Assembly (NCBI GenBank): GCA_965363675.1 | Contig: CBDTTW010000057.1 | Location: 1-16,748, forward strand | Source: CBDTTW01 sp965363675 | GTDB lineage: Bacteria; Bacteroidota; Rhodothermia; Rhodothermales; DASSAV01 | Length of the DNA: 16,748 nt | Direction: 5' to 3' | Part shown: positions 7,719-14,068 of the stretch, in pieces | Numbering within the stretch: the first letter of the stretch is position 1 | How the letters are laid out: every line of letters starts with the position of its first letter | Notes under the pieces: model-generated | Databases searched by the model: none | What the model was told of the DNA's origin: nothing | Seen by the model: the letters and a program-made list of their open reading frames with translations, nothing else | Made by a program: the position numbers and the translations under genes

Positions 7719-7897
7719 CGGCCGCCGGTCCGCCGCACAAGCGCCGCTCGGCCACCCGAAGCCTCCACGCCCCCTTGCCCATCACGGGCGATCAAGACGA
7801 TTTGTAAGCTTATTTGAAACAATAACATAATCCTGCCAAATCCTGTTTTAGTCAGGTCTGGTCAGCAGAAAGAGGTAAATAAAAAGTAAAAACCTCT

Positions 7898-7916
7898 ATT
7901 TAGACTTAATCTAAAT
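7898..7916. promoter_or_regulatory. 19-bp palindrome, candidate metalloregulator operator
   Basis: ATTTAGACTTAATCTAAAT is a dyad with 7-bp perfect arms (ATTTAGA/TCTAAAT) and a 5-base centre. It lies 93 bases before the TonB receptor start in the AT-rich core of the region. Its length and TTAG...CTAA form resemble operators of DtxR/IdeR/MntR-type iron or manganese regulators. It would overlap a promoter placed with its -7 box near 7921-7926 (TATCTT). Which regulator binds is inference. Confidence 0.5.
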
Positions 7917-8008
7917 TACATATCTTCAGCCCGCCGGCCACCCAGACGCCCCGCGCCGGGTTCCCGGCCGTTCCTCTCCGCGCCATCCTTATCCTACTCT
8001 ATAGCGCT

Positions 8009-10378
8009 ATGTTCAGGTTTTTCAATTTGCTTGCCCTTGCCTTTGCGGCGGTCGCAGGTCCGGCGGCGGCTCAGCATACTACGGCCCGCCTGGAGGGCCG
8101 CATCACGACGGATGAGGGCGCGCCTGCCGAAGCCGTGACCGTCCTCGTCAAGGGCACGGAGCAGGTCGCCGTCACCGGCGGCGACGGCCGTTTCGTGCTG
8201 GAAGGGGTGGCGCCCGGGCGGCTCGTGCTCGCGGCCTCGCGCATCGGCCTTGTGGGGCAGGAGCGCGAGGCGACGGCGGCGGCCGGGCGCACGACGCGCG
8301 TAGACTTTACGCTGGCCGTGCGGCAATACGAACTCGACGGGGTGGCCGTGAGCGCCGAGCGCAGCCTGAACGAGCAGCCCGCCGCCATCGGCAAAATCGG
8401 CATTACGCCGATGGATCTGCCGCAGAGCATGGCAGTGCTCGGCGAACGCGTGCTGGCCGAGCAGCAGGTGCTCCACCTGAGCGACGCGCTCAAGAATCTG
8501 AACGGCCTTTACGTGATGGGCACGACGGGCGGCACGCAGGAGGAACTGGCCGGGCGCGGCTTTTCGCTCGGCAGCAGCAGCACCTTCAAGAACGGCGTCC
8601 GGTTCAACAACAGCGTCATGCCCGAGATGAGCGCGATCGAACGCGTCGAGGTGCTCAAGGGCAGCGCCGCCATTTTGTTCGGCAACGTGTCGGCGGGCGG
8701 CGTGATCAACCTCGTCACGAAGAAGCCGCGCTTCGAGCAGGGCGGCGCCCTTGCCCTGCGCGCCGGCAGCTATGGCTTTTACAAGCCGGCCCTCGACGTG
8801 TACGGGCCGCTCGGCGGGGGGCTCGCCTACCGCCTGAACACGACCTACCAGAACGCCGGCAGCTTCCGCGAGCGCGTCGGGGCGGAGCGCACCTACGTCA
8901 ACCCGTCGCTGCTGGCCCGCCTCGGCCGCCGCACCGAAGTGCTCGTCGAGGGCGACTACCTCAAGGACGACCGCACGACCGACTACGGGACCGGCGCCGT
9001 GGACTACACCATCGCCCGCGTGCCCCGGAGCCGCTTCCTGGGCGCCGCGTGGTCGTACTTCCGCGCCGAGCAGGCCGGCGCCACCGCCGCCGTCACCCAC
9101 CAGATCGGGCGCGGCTGGCAGGCGCGCGCCGTCGGCGGGATGCAGCGCTACGACCACGACAACTTCAGCACGATGCGCCCGAACGCCGGCGGCCAGTTCG
9201 TCCGCGCCGATGGCATGTGGATCCGGGGGGTGCAGCGCAGCCGGGTCAACGAGGCGTACGGTCTCGGCCAGTTCGACCTCACGGGCCGCCTGCGCACAGG
9301 CTTCGCCGAGCACCAACTGCTGGTCGGGGCGGACGCCGACCGCTACCATACCGAGACCACGGGCTACAAAAGCCTCGCGCGCTACGATACGATCAACATC
9401 TTCATCCCCGGCGCCTATACCGAGCGCACCGACATCCCCGAACTCGACCGCTCGACCCTTACGACGGCCCCCGTCGCGCGGACGGGCCTGTACGTGCAGG
9501 ACCTCATCGCCATTACCGAGCGCCTCAAGCTGCTCGCGGGCGTCCGCTGGACCCGCCAGACGACCCGGAGCGAGGTGCTGACCTATGCCGGCGGCGCCTC
9601 GGCCGGCCAGCGCAAGGCCGACGCCGCCGTGACGCCGCGCCTCGGGGTGGTGTACCAGCCGGGGCGCGCGGCCGCCGTCTTTGCCAGCTACGCCAACTCG
9701 TTTACGCTCAACACGGGCGTCGATGTGGACGGCCGGCCGCTGCCGCCCTCCTTTATCGACCAGTACGAAACCGGTCTCAAGACCGACTGGTTCTCGGGGC
9801 GGCTCTCGGCCAACCTGACGCTTTACCGCATCGTCAACAGCAATCTGGCGCAGATGAGCCTTGCCGGGGGCAACACCAACGCCAACATCCGGGAGCTGGC
9901 GGGCGAGGTGACGAGCAAGGGCGTCGAGGTGGACGTGGCGAGCCGCCGCTGGCGCGGCCTCTCGGTGATGGCAGGTTACAGCTATAACGAGACGCGCTAC
10001 ACCGAAAGCAACGTCTACGTCGTCGGGAGCCTTTTGCGCTACAACCCGAACCACACGGCCAACGCGAGCCTGTTCTACGCCGCCCCTGCCTCGGGGCCGC
10101 TCGGCGGGCTGGAACTCGGGGCCGGGGCCGTGTACATCGGCGAACGCATGGCCGGGCGCTCGACCCGCCTCACCGTGCGGAACGATGCGTTCCGGCTCAT
10201 GCCCATCGACGGCTTTACGCAGATCGACGCCTCGGCGGGCTACGCCTTCGACCGCTTCTCGGTGCAGCTCCGCGTGGCGAATTTCTTCGACGTGCTCAGC
10301 TACTACGCCCACGACGACAACAGCATCAACCCCATCGCCCCCCGCACCGTCTCCCTTACGACGCGCGTGCGGCTCTAG
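8009..10378 (+). CDS. TonB-dependent outer-membrane receptor, siderophore type
   Basis: This outer-membrane gated channel imports a scarce ligand, probably a ferric siderophore, using TonB-ExbBD energy. The 789-residue product has a signal peptide (MFRFFNLLALAFAAVAGPAAA, cleavage probably after residue 21). A carboxypeptidase-regulatory-like beta domain follows at about 25-103 (RLEGRITTDEGAPAEAVTVL, GRFVLEGVAPG), as is common in Bacteroidota receptors. A probable TonB-box segment lies around 108-118. The plug domain occupies about 125-240 (DLPQSMAVLGERVL, IERVEVLKGSAAILFG, GGVINLVTKKP). A 22-strand-type barrel ends in RVANFFDVLSYY...VSLTTRVRL, with a hydrophobic terminal strand. The plug motifs and barrel wording are closest to siderophore receptors (FhuA/FoxA/FecA-like), but the ligand cannot be read from sequence. 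It is on the opposite strand to the surrounding housekeeping genes and sits between pheT and pheS. The 19-bp dyad upstream suggests metal-responsive control. Confidence 0.95.
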   Translation: MFRFFNLLALAFAAVAGPAAAQHTTARLEGRITTDEGAPAEAVTVLVKGTEQVAVTGGDGRFVLEGVAPGRLVLAASRIGLVGQEREATAAAGRTTRVDFTLAVRQYELDGVAVSAERSLNEQPAAIGKIGITPMDLPQSMAVLGERVLAEQQVLHLSDALKNLNGLYVMGTTGGTQEELAGRGFSLGSSSTFKNGVRFNNSVMPEMSAIERVEVLKGSAAILFGNVSAGGVINLVTKKPRFEQGGALALRAGSYGFYKPALDVYGPLGGGLAYRLNTTYQNAGSFRERVGAERTYVNPSLLARLGRRTEVLVEGDYLKDDRTTDYGTGAVDYTIARVPRSRFLGAAWSYFRAEQAGATAAVTHQIGRGWQARAVGGMQRYDHDNFSTMRPNAGGQFVRADGMWIRGVQRSRVNEAYGLGQFDLTGRLRTGFAEHQLLVGADADRYHTETTGYKSLARYDTINIFIPGAYTERTDIPELDRSTLTTAPVARTGLYVQDLIAITERLKLLAGVRWTRQTTRSEVLTYAGGASAGQRKADAAVTPRLGVVYQPGRAAAVFASYANSFTLNTGVDVDGRPLPPSFIDQYETGLKTDWFSGRLSANLTLYRIVNSNLAQMSLAGGNTNANIRELAGEVTSKGVEVDVASRRWRGLSVMAGYSYNETRYTESNVYVVGSLLRYNPNHTANASLFYAAPASGPLGGLELGAGAVYIGERMAGRSTRLTVRNDAFRLMPIDGFTQIDASAGYAFDRFSVQLRVANFFDVLSYYAHDDNSINPIAPRTVSLTTRVRL

Positions 10379-10392
10379 CCGGCCCCGCAGCC

Positions 10393-10430
10393 GACGGCAG
10401 GCCCTCCGGCGCCGGAGGGCCTGCCGTCTT
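10393..10430 (+). terminator. Terminator after the TonB receptor gene: perfect 36-bp palindrome
   Basis: The arms 10393-10410 and 10411-10428 are exact reverse complements of 18 bases (GACGGCAGGCCCTCCGGC), so the RNA would form a very strong hairpin. It starts 15 bases past the receptor stop and is followed by TTGCTTTG, a weak T-rich tail. Its symmetry means it could act on transcripts from either side. Confidence 0.75.
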
Positions 10431-10583
10431 GCTTTGCGCGAGCGCTCCGGCGGGGGTGTTGAATGCCTCGGCGGCAATTCCTATGTTGAGCTCGCAGCGC
10501 CCGTACGACGGCCCGCAACAGCGCCTTCGCGCGCCTCGATCCGGCGGGCCTACGGTTTCATACGGACCAGCTCGGCATAACCT

Positions 10584-11423
10584 ATGTGGAAGATCCGGCT
10601 CGCCGGGGGCCTCGGCGCCCTCGCGCTCTTGTTGGCCTGCGGCGGCGCTGCGCAGGCTCAGAAAGCGCCCGTCCGCACCGTCGCCCTGGGCGACATCGAA
10701 ATGGCCTACCGCGAGGTAGGCGCCGGCGAGCCCCTGCTGCTCCTGCACGGCTTTGGCGGCTGCGCCGATCTGACGTGGGCGCCGTTCGTGGACACGCTCG
10801 CGGCGCACTACCGCGTCATTCTTCCCGACTTGCGGGGGCACGGTCGCTCGACGAACCCCGGCGGGACGTTCACGCACCGCCAGTCGGCCGCCGACGTGCT
10901 CGCGCTGCTCGATGCGCTCGGGGTCGGGCGCGTCAGGGCGATGGGCATCAGCGCGGGCGGCATGACGCTGCTGCACGCCGCGCGGTCGGCTCCGGAGCGC
11001 TTCGAGCGGCTCGTCATCATCGGCGTAGGGACGACTGTTTCCGACGAAACGCGGGCGTGGATGCGCGCCACATCGCTGGAGACCGTTCCGCCTCCGGTCG
11101 CGGCAGACTACCGCGCCTGCGCCGCGCAGGGCGAAGCGCAGGCCGCCGCGCTCGCCGCGCAGTTCGCCCGCTTTGCCGATGCCCCCGGCCCCGACGTGTT
11201 TGCGCCGCTCGATCTGGCAAAAGCCACGGCCCCGACGCTGCTGGTCCAGGGCGACCGCGACGTGTTTTTCCCGGTCGAGCAGATCGCCCGGATCTACCGC
11301 GCGCTCCCCGACGCGCAGCTATGGGTCATCCCCGGCGGCGACCACGTGCCGATCTACGACCCGGCGGTTGCTTTCAGCGCCGCCGCGCTCCGATTCCTCG
11401 CCGGCGGCGGGGCCGACCGGTAG
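10584..11423 (+). CDS. Exported alpha/beta-hydrolase fold protein, possible lipoprotein
   Basis: The 279-residue protein is a classic alpha/beta hydrolase with a complete catalytic set. The oxyanion-hole motif HGFGG is at 55-59, the nucleophile elbow GISAGG has Ser123, the acid is Asp226 in QGDRD, and the catalytic base is His254 in GGDH. Residues 1-26 form a signal peptide. It contains LLAC, a lipobox-like site with Cys19, and also AQA before Gln26, so the protein is either a lipoprotein or a soluble periplasmic enzyme. The likely reaction is ester, lactone or similar hydrolysis; the substrate is unknown. It is on the same strand as the TonB receptor gene, 205 bases on and beyond that gene's terminator, so it probably has its own promoter. 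A role in processing an imported siderophore is possible but unsupported by any diagnostic motif. It ends 30 bases from the convergent pheS gene. Confidence 0.92.
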   Translation: MWKIRLAGGLGALALLLACGGAAQAQKAPVRTVALGDIEMAYREVGAGEPLLLLHGFGGCADLTWAPFVDTLAAHYRVILPDLRGHGRSTNPGGTFTHRQSAADVLALLDALGVGRVRAMGISAGGMTLLHAARSAPERFERLVIIGVGTTVSDETRAWMRATSLETVPPPVAADYRACAAQGEAQAAALAAQFARFADAPGPDVFAPLDLAKATAPTLLVQGDRDVFFPVEQIARIYRALPDAQLWVIPGGDHVPIYDPAVAFSAAALRFLAGGGADR

Positions 11424-11453
11424 GCTAGGCCCGGCGCGCGTTGCTGGGCGGCG

Positions 11454-12470
11454 TCAGAACTGCTCCAGGAAGCGCACGTCGTTTTCGTAGAGCACGCGGA
11501 TGTCGTCGATGCCGTAGCGGAGCATCGTGATGCGCTCGACGCCCATCCCGAAGGCGTAGCCGGTGTAGCGTTCCGGGTCGATGCCGACGGCCGAAAGCAC
11601 GTTCGGATCGACCATGCCGCAGCCCATGATCTCCATCCAGCGGCCGCCCTCGGGCAGCGCCGGGTTGGGCCCCCAGATGTCCACCTCGGCGCTCGGCTCC
11701 GTGAACGGGAAGAAGCTCGGCCGGAACCGCATGCGCACGTCGGCCCCGAAGACGGCGGCGGCGAACAGGTGGATGATCTCCTTCAGGTCGGCGAACGTGA
11801 CGCCCTCATCGACGTAAAGCCCCTCGACCTGGTGGAACAGGCAGAACGACTTGTACGAGATGGCTTCGTTGCGGTAGACGCGTCCCGGCACGATCACGCG
11901 CACCGGCGGCGCCTGGCGCTCCATGACGCGGATCTGCACCGGCGAGGTGTGCGTGCGCAGCAGCACGCCCTCGGAGGCCGCCGACGGCGCTTCGAGGAAG
12001 AACGTGTCCTGCATGTCGCGCGCGGGGTGGTCCGGCGGGAAGTTGAGGGCCGAGAAGTTGTGCCAGTCGTCCTCGATCTCCGGGCCTTCCTCGACGGCAA
12101 ACCCGAGGCGCTCGAAAATGCCTTTGATGTCTTCGAGCGTCTGCGAGAGCGGGTGCAGCGAGCCGGCGGGCGCAGGCGCACGGCCGGGCAGCGTCAGGTC
12201 GAGCCCGGCGGCGCCCGTGCGGGCGGCCTGGCCCGCCAGGGCGGCTTCGGCCTCGGCCAGGCGCGCCTCGGCGGCCTGCTTGAGCGCGTTGACGCGCTGC
12301 CCGAGCGCGCGGCGCTCCTCGGGGGAGGCTTCCTTCAGGCGCGTGAACAGGTGCGTCACGACGCCGTTTTTGCGGCCGAGGTATTTGTTCTTGTACTCCT
12401 CGACCGCCCGGGGAGAGTCGAGCGCGTCGGACTCCAGGTCGCGCAGAATCGCGTCGATGTGCTGCTGCAT
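11454..12470 (-). CDS. pheS: Phenylalanine-tRNA ligase alpha subunit
   Basis: This is the catalytic alpha subunit of PheRS, which activates phenylalanine and transfers it to tRNA-Phe. The 338-residue product has the N-terminal tRNA-contacting coiled coil (about 1-90). The class II core follows: DDWHNFSALNFPPDHPARD, LLRTHTSPVQIR, GRVYRNEAISYKSF, the motif-2 region FRPSFFPFTEPSAEVD (about 249-264) and motif 3 GYAFGMGVERI (about 304-314). The length is normal for bacterial PheS. The ATG at 12470 is chosen because residues before it (back to a possible start at 12554) lie inside a hairpin-rich leader and are not conserved in type. It follows rplT by 113 bases with a terminator-like hairpin in the gap. 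pheT is not next; two convergent plus-strand genes intervene. Confidence 0.98.
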   Translation of the reverse strand: MQQHIDAILRDLESDALDSPRAVEEYKNKYLGRKNGVVTHLFTRLKEASPEERRALGQRVNALKQAAEARLAEAEAALAGQAARTGAAGLDLTLPGRAPAPAGSLHPLSQTLEDIKGIFERLGFAVEEGPEIEDDWHNFSALNFPPDHPARDMQDTFFLEAPSAASEGVLLRTHTSPVQIRVMERQAPPVRVIVPGRVYRNEAISYKSFCLFHQVEGLYVDEGVTFADLKEIIHLFAAAVFGADVRMRFRPSFFPFTEPSAEVDIWGPNPALPEGGRWMEIMGCGMVDPNVLSAVGIDPERYTGYAFGMGVERITMLRYGIDDIRVLYENDVRFLEQF

Positions 12471-12495
12471 GGTTGCGGGTGCGTTGGGGGGCGCC

Positions 12496-12539
12496 GGAAA
12501 GGAAGAATCCCGCCGACCTGAGATGCAGGGGCGGGATTC
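12496..12539 (-). terminator. Terminator or attenuator between rplT and pheS
   Basis: On the minus strand GAATCCCGCC (12539-12530) and GGCGGGATTC (12514-12505) form a perfect 10-bp stem with a 15-base loop, followed by the T-rich TTCCTTTCC (12504-12496). It lies only 25 bases before the pheS start. It could end the ribosomal-protein transcript or act as a pheS attenuator. The tail is interrupted by cytosines, so read-through is plausible. Confidence 0.6.
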
Positions 12540-12583
12540 CGGTCTGGTGCGCACATGCGGCTGCCGCCGTCAGGCTCGTGCGC

Positions 12584-12931
12584 CTACACCGAGGCGGCCT
12601 TGACCACCTGCGCAAAAGCGGCGGGATCGTTGGCGGCGATGTCGGCAAGGGCCTTGCGGTTGAGCGCGATGTCGGTTTTGCGCAGCGCGCCCATCAGGCG
12701 GGAGTAGCTCGTGCCGTTGATGCGGGCTGCGGCGCCGATGCGCGCGATCCAGAGGCGGCGGAACATGCGTTTGCGCTGCCGACGGTCGCGGTAGGCATAC
12801 CCGAGGGCTTTTTCGACGGTGTTTTTCGCCACCGTAAGCAGCCTGTGACGGCTGCCCCAGTAGCCCTTGGCCATCTTCAGGATCGCCTTGCGCCGGCGAT
12901 GCGCGGCCACTTTATTCTTCGAGCGAGGCAT
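12584..12931 (-). CDS. rplT: 50S ribosomal protein L20
   Basis: L20 binds 23S rRNA early in 50S assembly and in several bacteria also represses its own operon by binding the mRNA. The 115-residue product has the usual family length. It starts with the basic tail MPRSKNKVAAHRRRKAILKMAKGYWGSR and continues with the YAYRDRRQRKRMFRRLWIARIGAAAR core and the NGTSYSRLMGALRKTDIALNRKALADIA C-terminal helices. It is 76 bases downstream of rpmI on the same strand, the normal infC-rpmI-rplT order. No clear Shine-Dalgarno sequence precedes the ATG at 12931. Confidence 0.98.
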   Translation of the reverse strand: MPRSKNKVAAHRRRKAILKMAKGYWGSRHRLLTVAKNTVEKALGYAYRDRRQRKRMFRRLWIARIGAAARINGTSYSRLMGALRKTDIALNRKALADIAANDPAAFAQVVKAASV

Positions 12932-13007
12932 AGTCTGAAACCGGATTAACGAACGGGTCGTGCGGCGCGCCGTGCCCGGCGCCGGGGGATAGCGGCGGAG
13001 GCCGGGG

Positions 13008-13202
13008 TTACATGCCCAGCATACGCTTGATGCGCGGCTCGTCGCGCTCGTGCGCGAGCGTGTTCTTGCGCAGGTTGCGCTTGCGCTTCTGGGACTTCTT
13101 GGTCAAAATGTGGCTGTGAAACGCTTTCTGGCGCTTGATCCGGCCAGAGCCCGTAACGGCGAAACGCTTCTTCGCGCCGCTGTTGGTTTTCATCTTAGGC
13201 AT
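13008..13202 (-). CDS. rpmI: 50S ribosomal protein L35
   Basis: The 64-residue basic protein is a standard-length L35. It has the typical MPKMKTNSGAKKRFAVTGSG opening, then GRIKRQKAFHSHILTKKSQKRKRNL and a C-terminal RIKRMLGM. It belongs to the large ribosomal subunit and pairs genetically with rplT. It is separated from infC by a 270-base leader that contains a promoter, a terminator-like hairpin and a repeated 11-base word, suggesting separate control of the two ribosomal-protein genes. Unusually for this window, AGGGAG lies about nine bases before the start. Confidence 0.97.
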   Translation of the reverse strand: MPKMKTNSGAKKRFAVTGSGRIKRQKAFHSHILTKKSQKRKRNLRKNTLAHERDEPRIKRMLGM

Positions 13203-13210
13203 GACACCTG

Positions 13211-13217
13211 TCTCCCT
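13211..13217 (-). promoter_or_regulatory. Shine-Dalgarno-like site before rpmI
   Basis: AGGGAGA on the minus strand ends eight bases before the rpmI ATG. Most other genes here have no such purine-rich site, so it stands out and supports the start at 13202. Confidence 0.4.
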
Positions 13218-13247
13218 GTGCTTGCGCCCTGAGGCGCGGCCGGCGTT

Positions 13248-13280
13248 AAAAAAGAGGCGCTCCGGGTAGAAGATCGCCCC
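13248..13280 (-). terminator. Terminator-like attenuator in the rpmI leader
   Basis: On the minus strand GGGGCG (13280-13275) can pair with CGCCTC (13259-13254), five Watson-Crick pairs plus one G-U, and TTTTTT (13253-13248) follows at once. It lies about 46 bases before rpmI, within the leader of an essential gene, so it should act conditionally (attenuation) rather than as an absolute stop. Confidence 0.5.
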
Positions 13281-13382
13281 TTCGGCTTGCGCGGTCGCTT
13301 TGAATATCGGAAGGCTTCGCCGGGGGAGCGCTCTTGTGCGCTTGGCCCTCGCCGAAACCGTGGCTACCGTGTAGAGCTTGCT

Positions 13383-13411
13383 ATTATACGAGAATTACCG
13401 GCCCGGCGCAA
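13383..13411 (-). promoter_or_regulatory. Sigma-70-like promoter in the infC-rpmI gap
   Basis: On the minus strand TTGCGC (13411-13406) and TATAAT (13388-13383) are separated by exactly 17 bases. This is a perfect -10 hexamer at ideal spacing. Transcription would start near 13376 and produce a leader of about 175 bases for rpmI-rplT. It differs in type from the TAnnTTTG box before thrS. Confidence 0.6.
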
Positions 13412-13472
13412 GCAGGGCGCGCCGCCCGGCAGGGCCGTTCGGGGTAGAAGATGGCGTGAAGAAGCGGCGCGC

Positions 13473-13988
13473 CTACTTCTTGGCGGGCGTCTTCGAGGGG
13501 GCCAGGATCGTCGTCATACGGCGGCCTTCCATGCGCGGGGCCTGGTCTACGCGCGCCACGTCCTGCAACTCGTCGATGAAGCGCTGGAGCAGGCTCGTGC
13601 CCTGGTCCTGGTAGATGATGTCGCGGCCGCGGAACTGCACCCACGCCTTGACCTTGTTGCCGTCCTGGAGAAAGCCCTTCGCATGCTTCGTCTTAAAGTC
13701 GAAGTCGTGCGTATCGGTGTGCGGCCGGAACCGGATCTCCTTGAGCTCGACCGTCTGGGACTTCTTGCGAGCTTCTTTCTCCTTCTTTTGCAGCTCGTAC
13801 TTGTATTTCCCGTAGTCGATGATCTTGCACACCGGCGGCTTGGCGTCCGGGGCGATCTCGACCAGGTCCAACTCGCGTTGCCGGGCCAGCGCGAGGGCGT
13901 CCTCGATGTCGTAGAGGCCGTGGTTGCCTTCGGGATCGACGACGCGGACCTTGGGGACCCGAATTTCTCCGTTGATTCTTACTTTCAC
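13473..13988 (-). CDS. infC: Translation initiation factor IF-3
   Basis: IF-3 binds the 30S subunit, prevents premature 50S joining and proofreads the initiator tRNA and start codon. The 171-residue product has both domains. The N-domain begins RINGEIRVPKVRVVDPEG and includes ALALARQRELDLVEIAP and PPVCKIIDYGKYKYE; a lysine-rich linker (about 66-78) follows. The C-domain runs from VELKEIRFRPHTDTHDFDFK to MTTILAP. The start is a GTG at 13988. No ATG is available in frame nearby, and family proteins begin at this point. A non-ATG start is in keeping with infC genes, which often use unusual starts in autoregulation by IF-3. It is 80 bases downstream of thrS, the classic arrangement. Confidence 0.97.
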   Translation of the reverse strand: MKVRINGEIRVPKVRVVDPEGNHGLYDIEDALALARQRELDLVEIAPDAKPPVCKIIDYGKYKYELQKKEKEARKKSQTVELKEIRFRPHTDTHDFDFKTKHAKGFLQDGNKVKAWVQFRGRDIIYQDQGTSLLQRFIDELQDVARVDQAPRMEGRRMTTILAPSKTPAKK

Positions 13989-14068
13989 TCGGTTGTATGT
14001 ACCGTTGGAGGGAGGGTGGCGGCGGGGGCGCGCCTCGCCGGTCTGTATTTTATGCCTTAAGACGAATG

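Larger units (their letters stand above)
7588..8008. other. Divergent intergenic region between pheT and the TonB receptor gene
   Basis: These 421 bases hold no convincing gene. The pheT-proximal half (7588-7790) is GC-rich and includes a 7-bp hairpin at 7698-7718 (GAAGCGC/GCGCTTC) and the palindrome ATGTTAACAT at 7645-7654. The middle (about 7795-7930) is markedly AT-rich, in sharp contrast to everything around it. It must hold the promoters reading left to pheT and right to the receptor gene. It contains an inverted repeat (AGAGGT/ACCTCT, 7871-7897) and the operator-like palindrome at 7898-7916. A minus-strand open frame at 7607-7828 has no recognisable domain and is not called. Confidence 0.7.

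Noticed and set aside
7607..7828. A possible 73-residue minus-strand protein or pheT leader peptide (starts MLLFQISLQIVLIARDGQ)
   Set aside because: It has no ribosome binding site, no run of phenylalanine codons and no family resemblance. It probably reflects an open frame in the leader.
6349..7830. A 493-codon plus-strand frame over pheT and its leader
   Set aside because: It overlaps a complete, well-recognised pheT and shows only shadow-type composition.
7994..10477. An 827-codon minus-strand frame
   Set aside because: It lies antisense to the TonB receptor, which has a signal peptide, plug and barrel motifs. The minus frame has no recognisable domain.
12471..12554. An N-terminal extension of PheS by 28 residues
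   Set aside because: The extension would be encoded by the terminator-like hairpin, and the PheS family begins at the internal methionine (12470).
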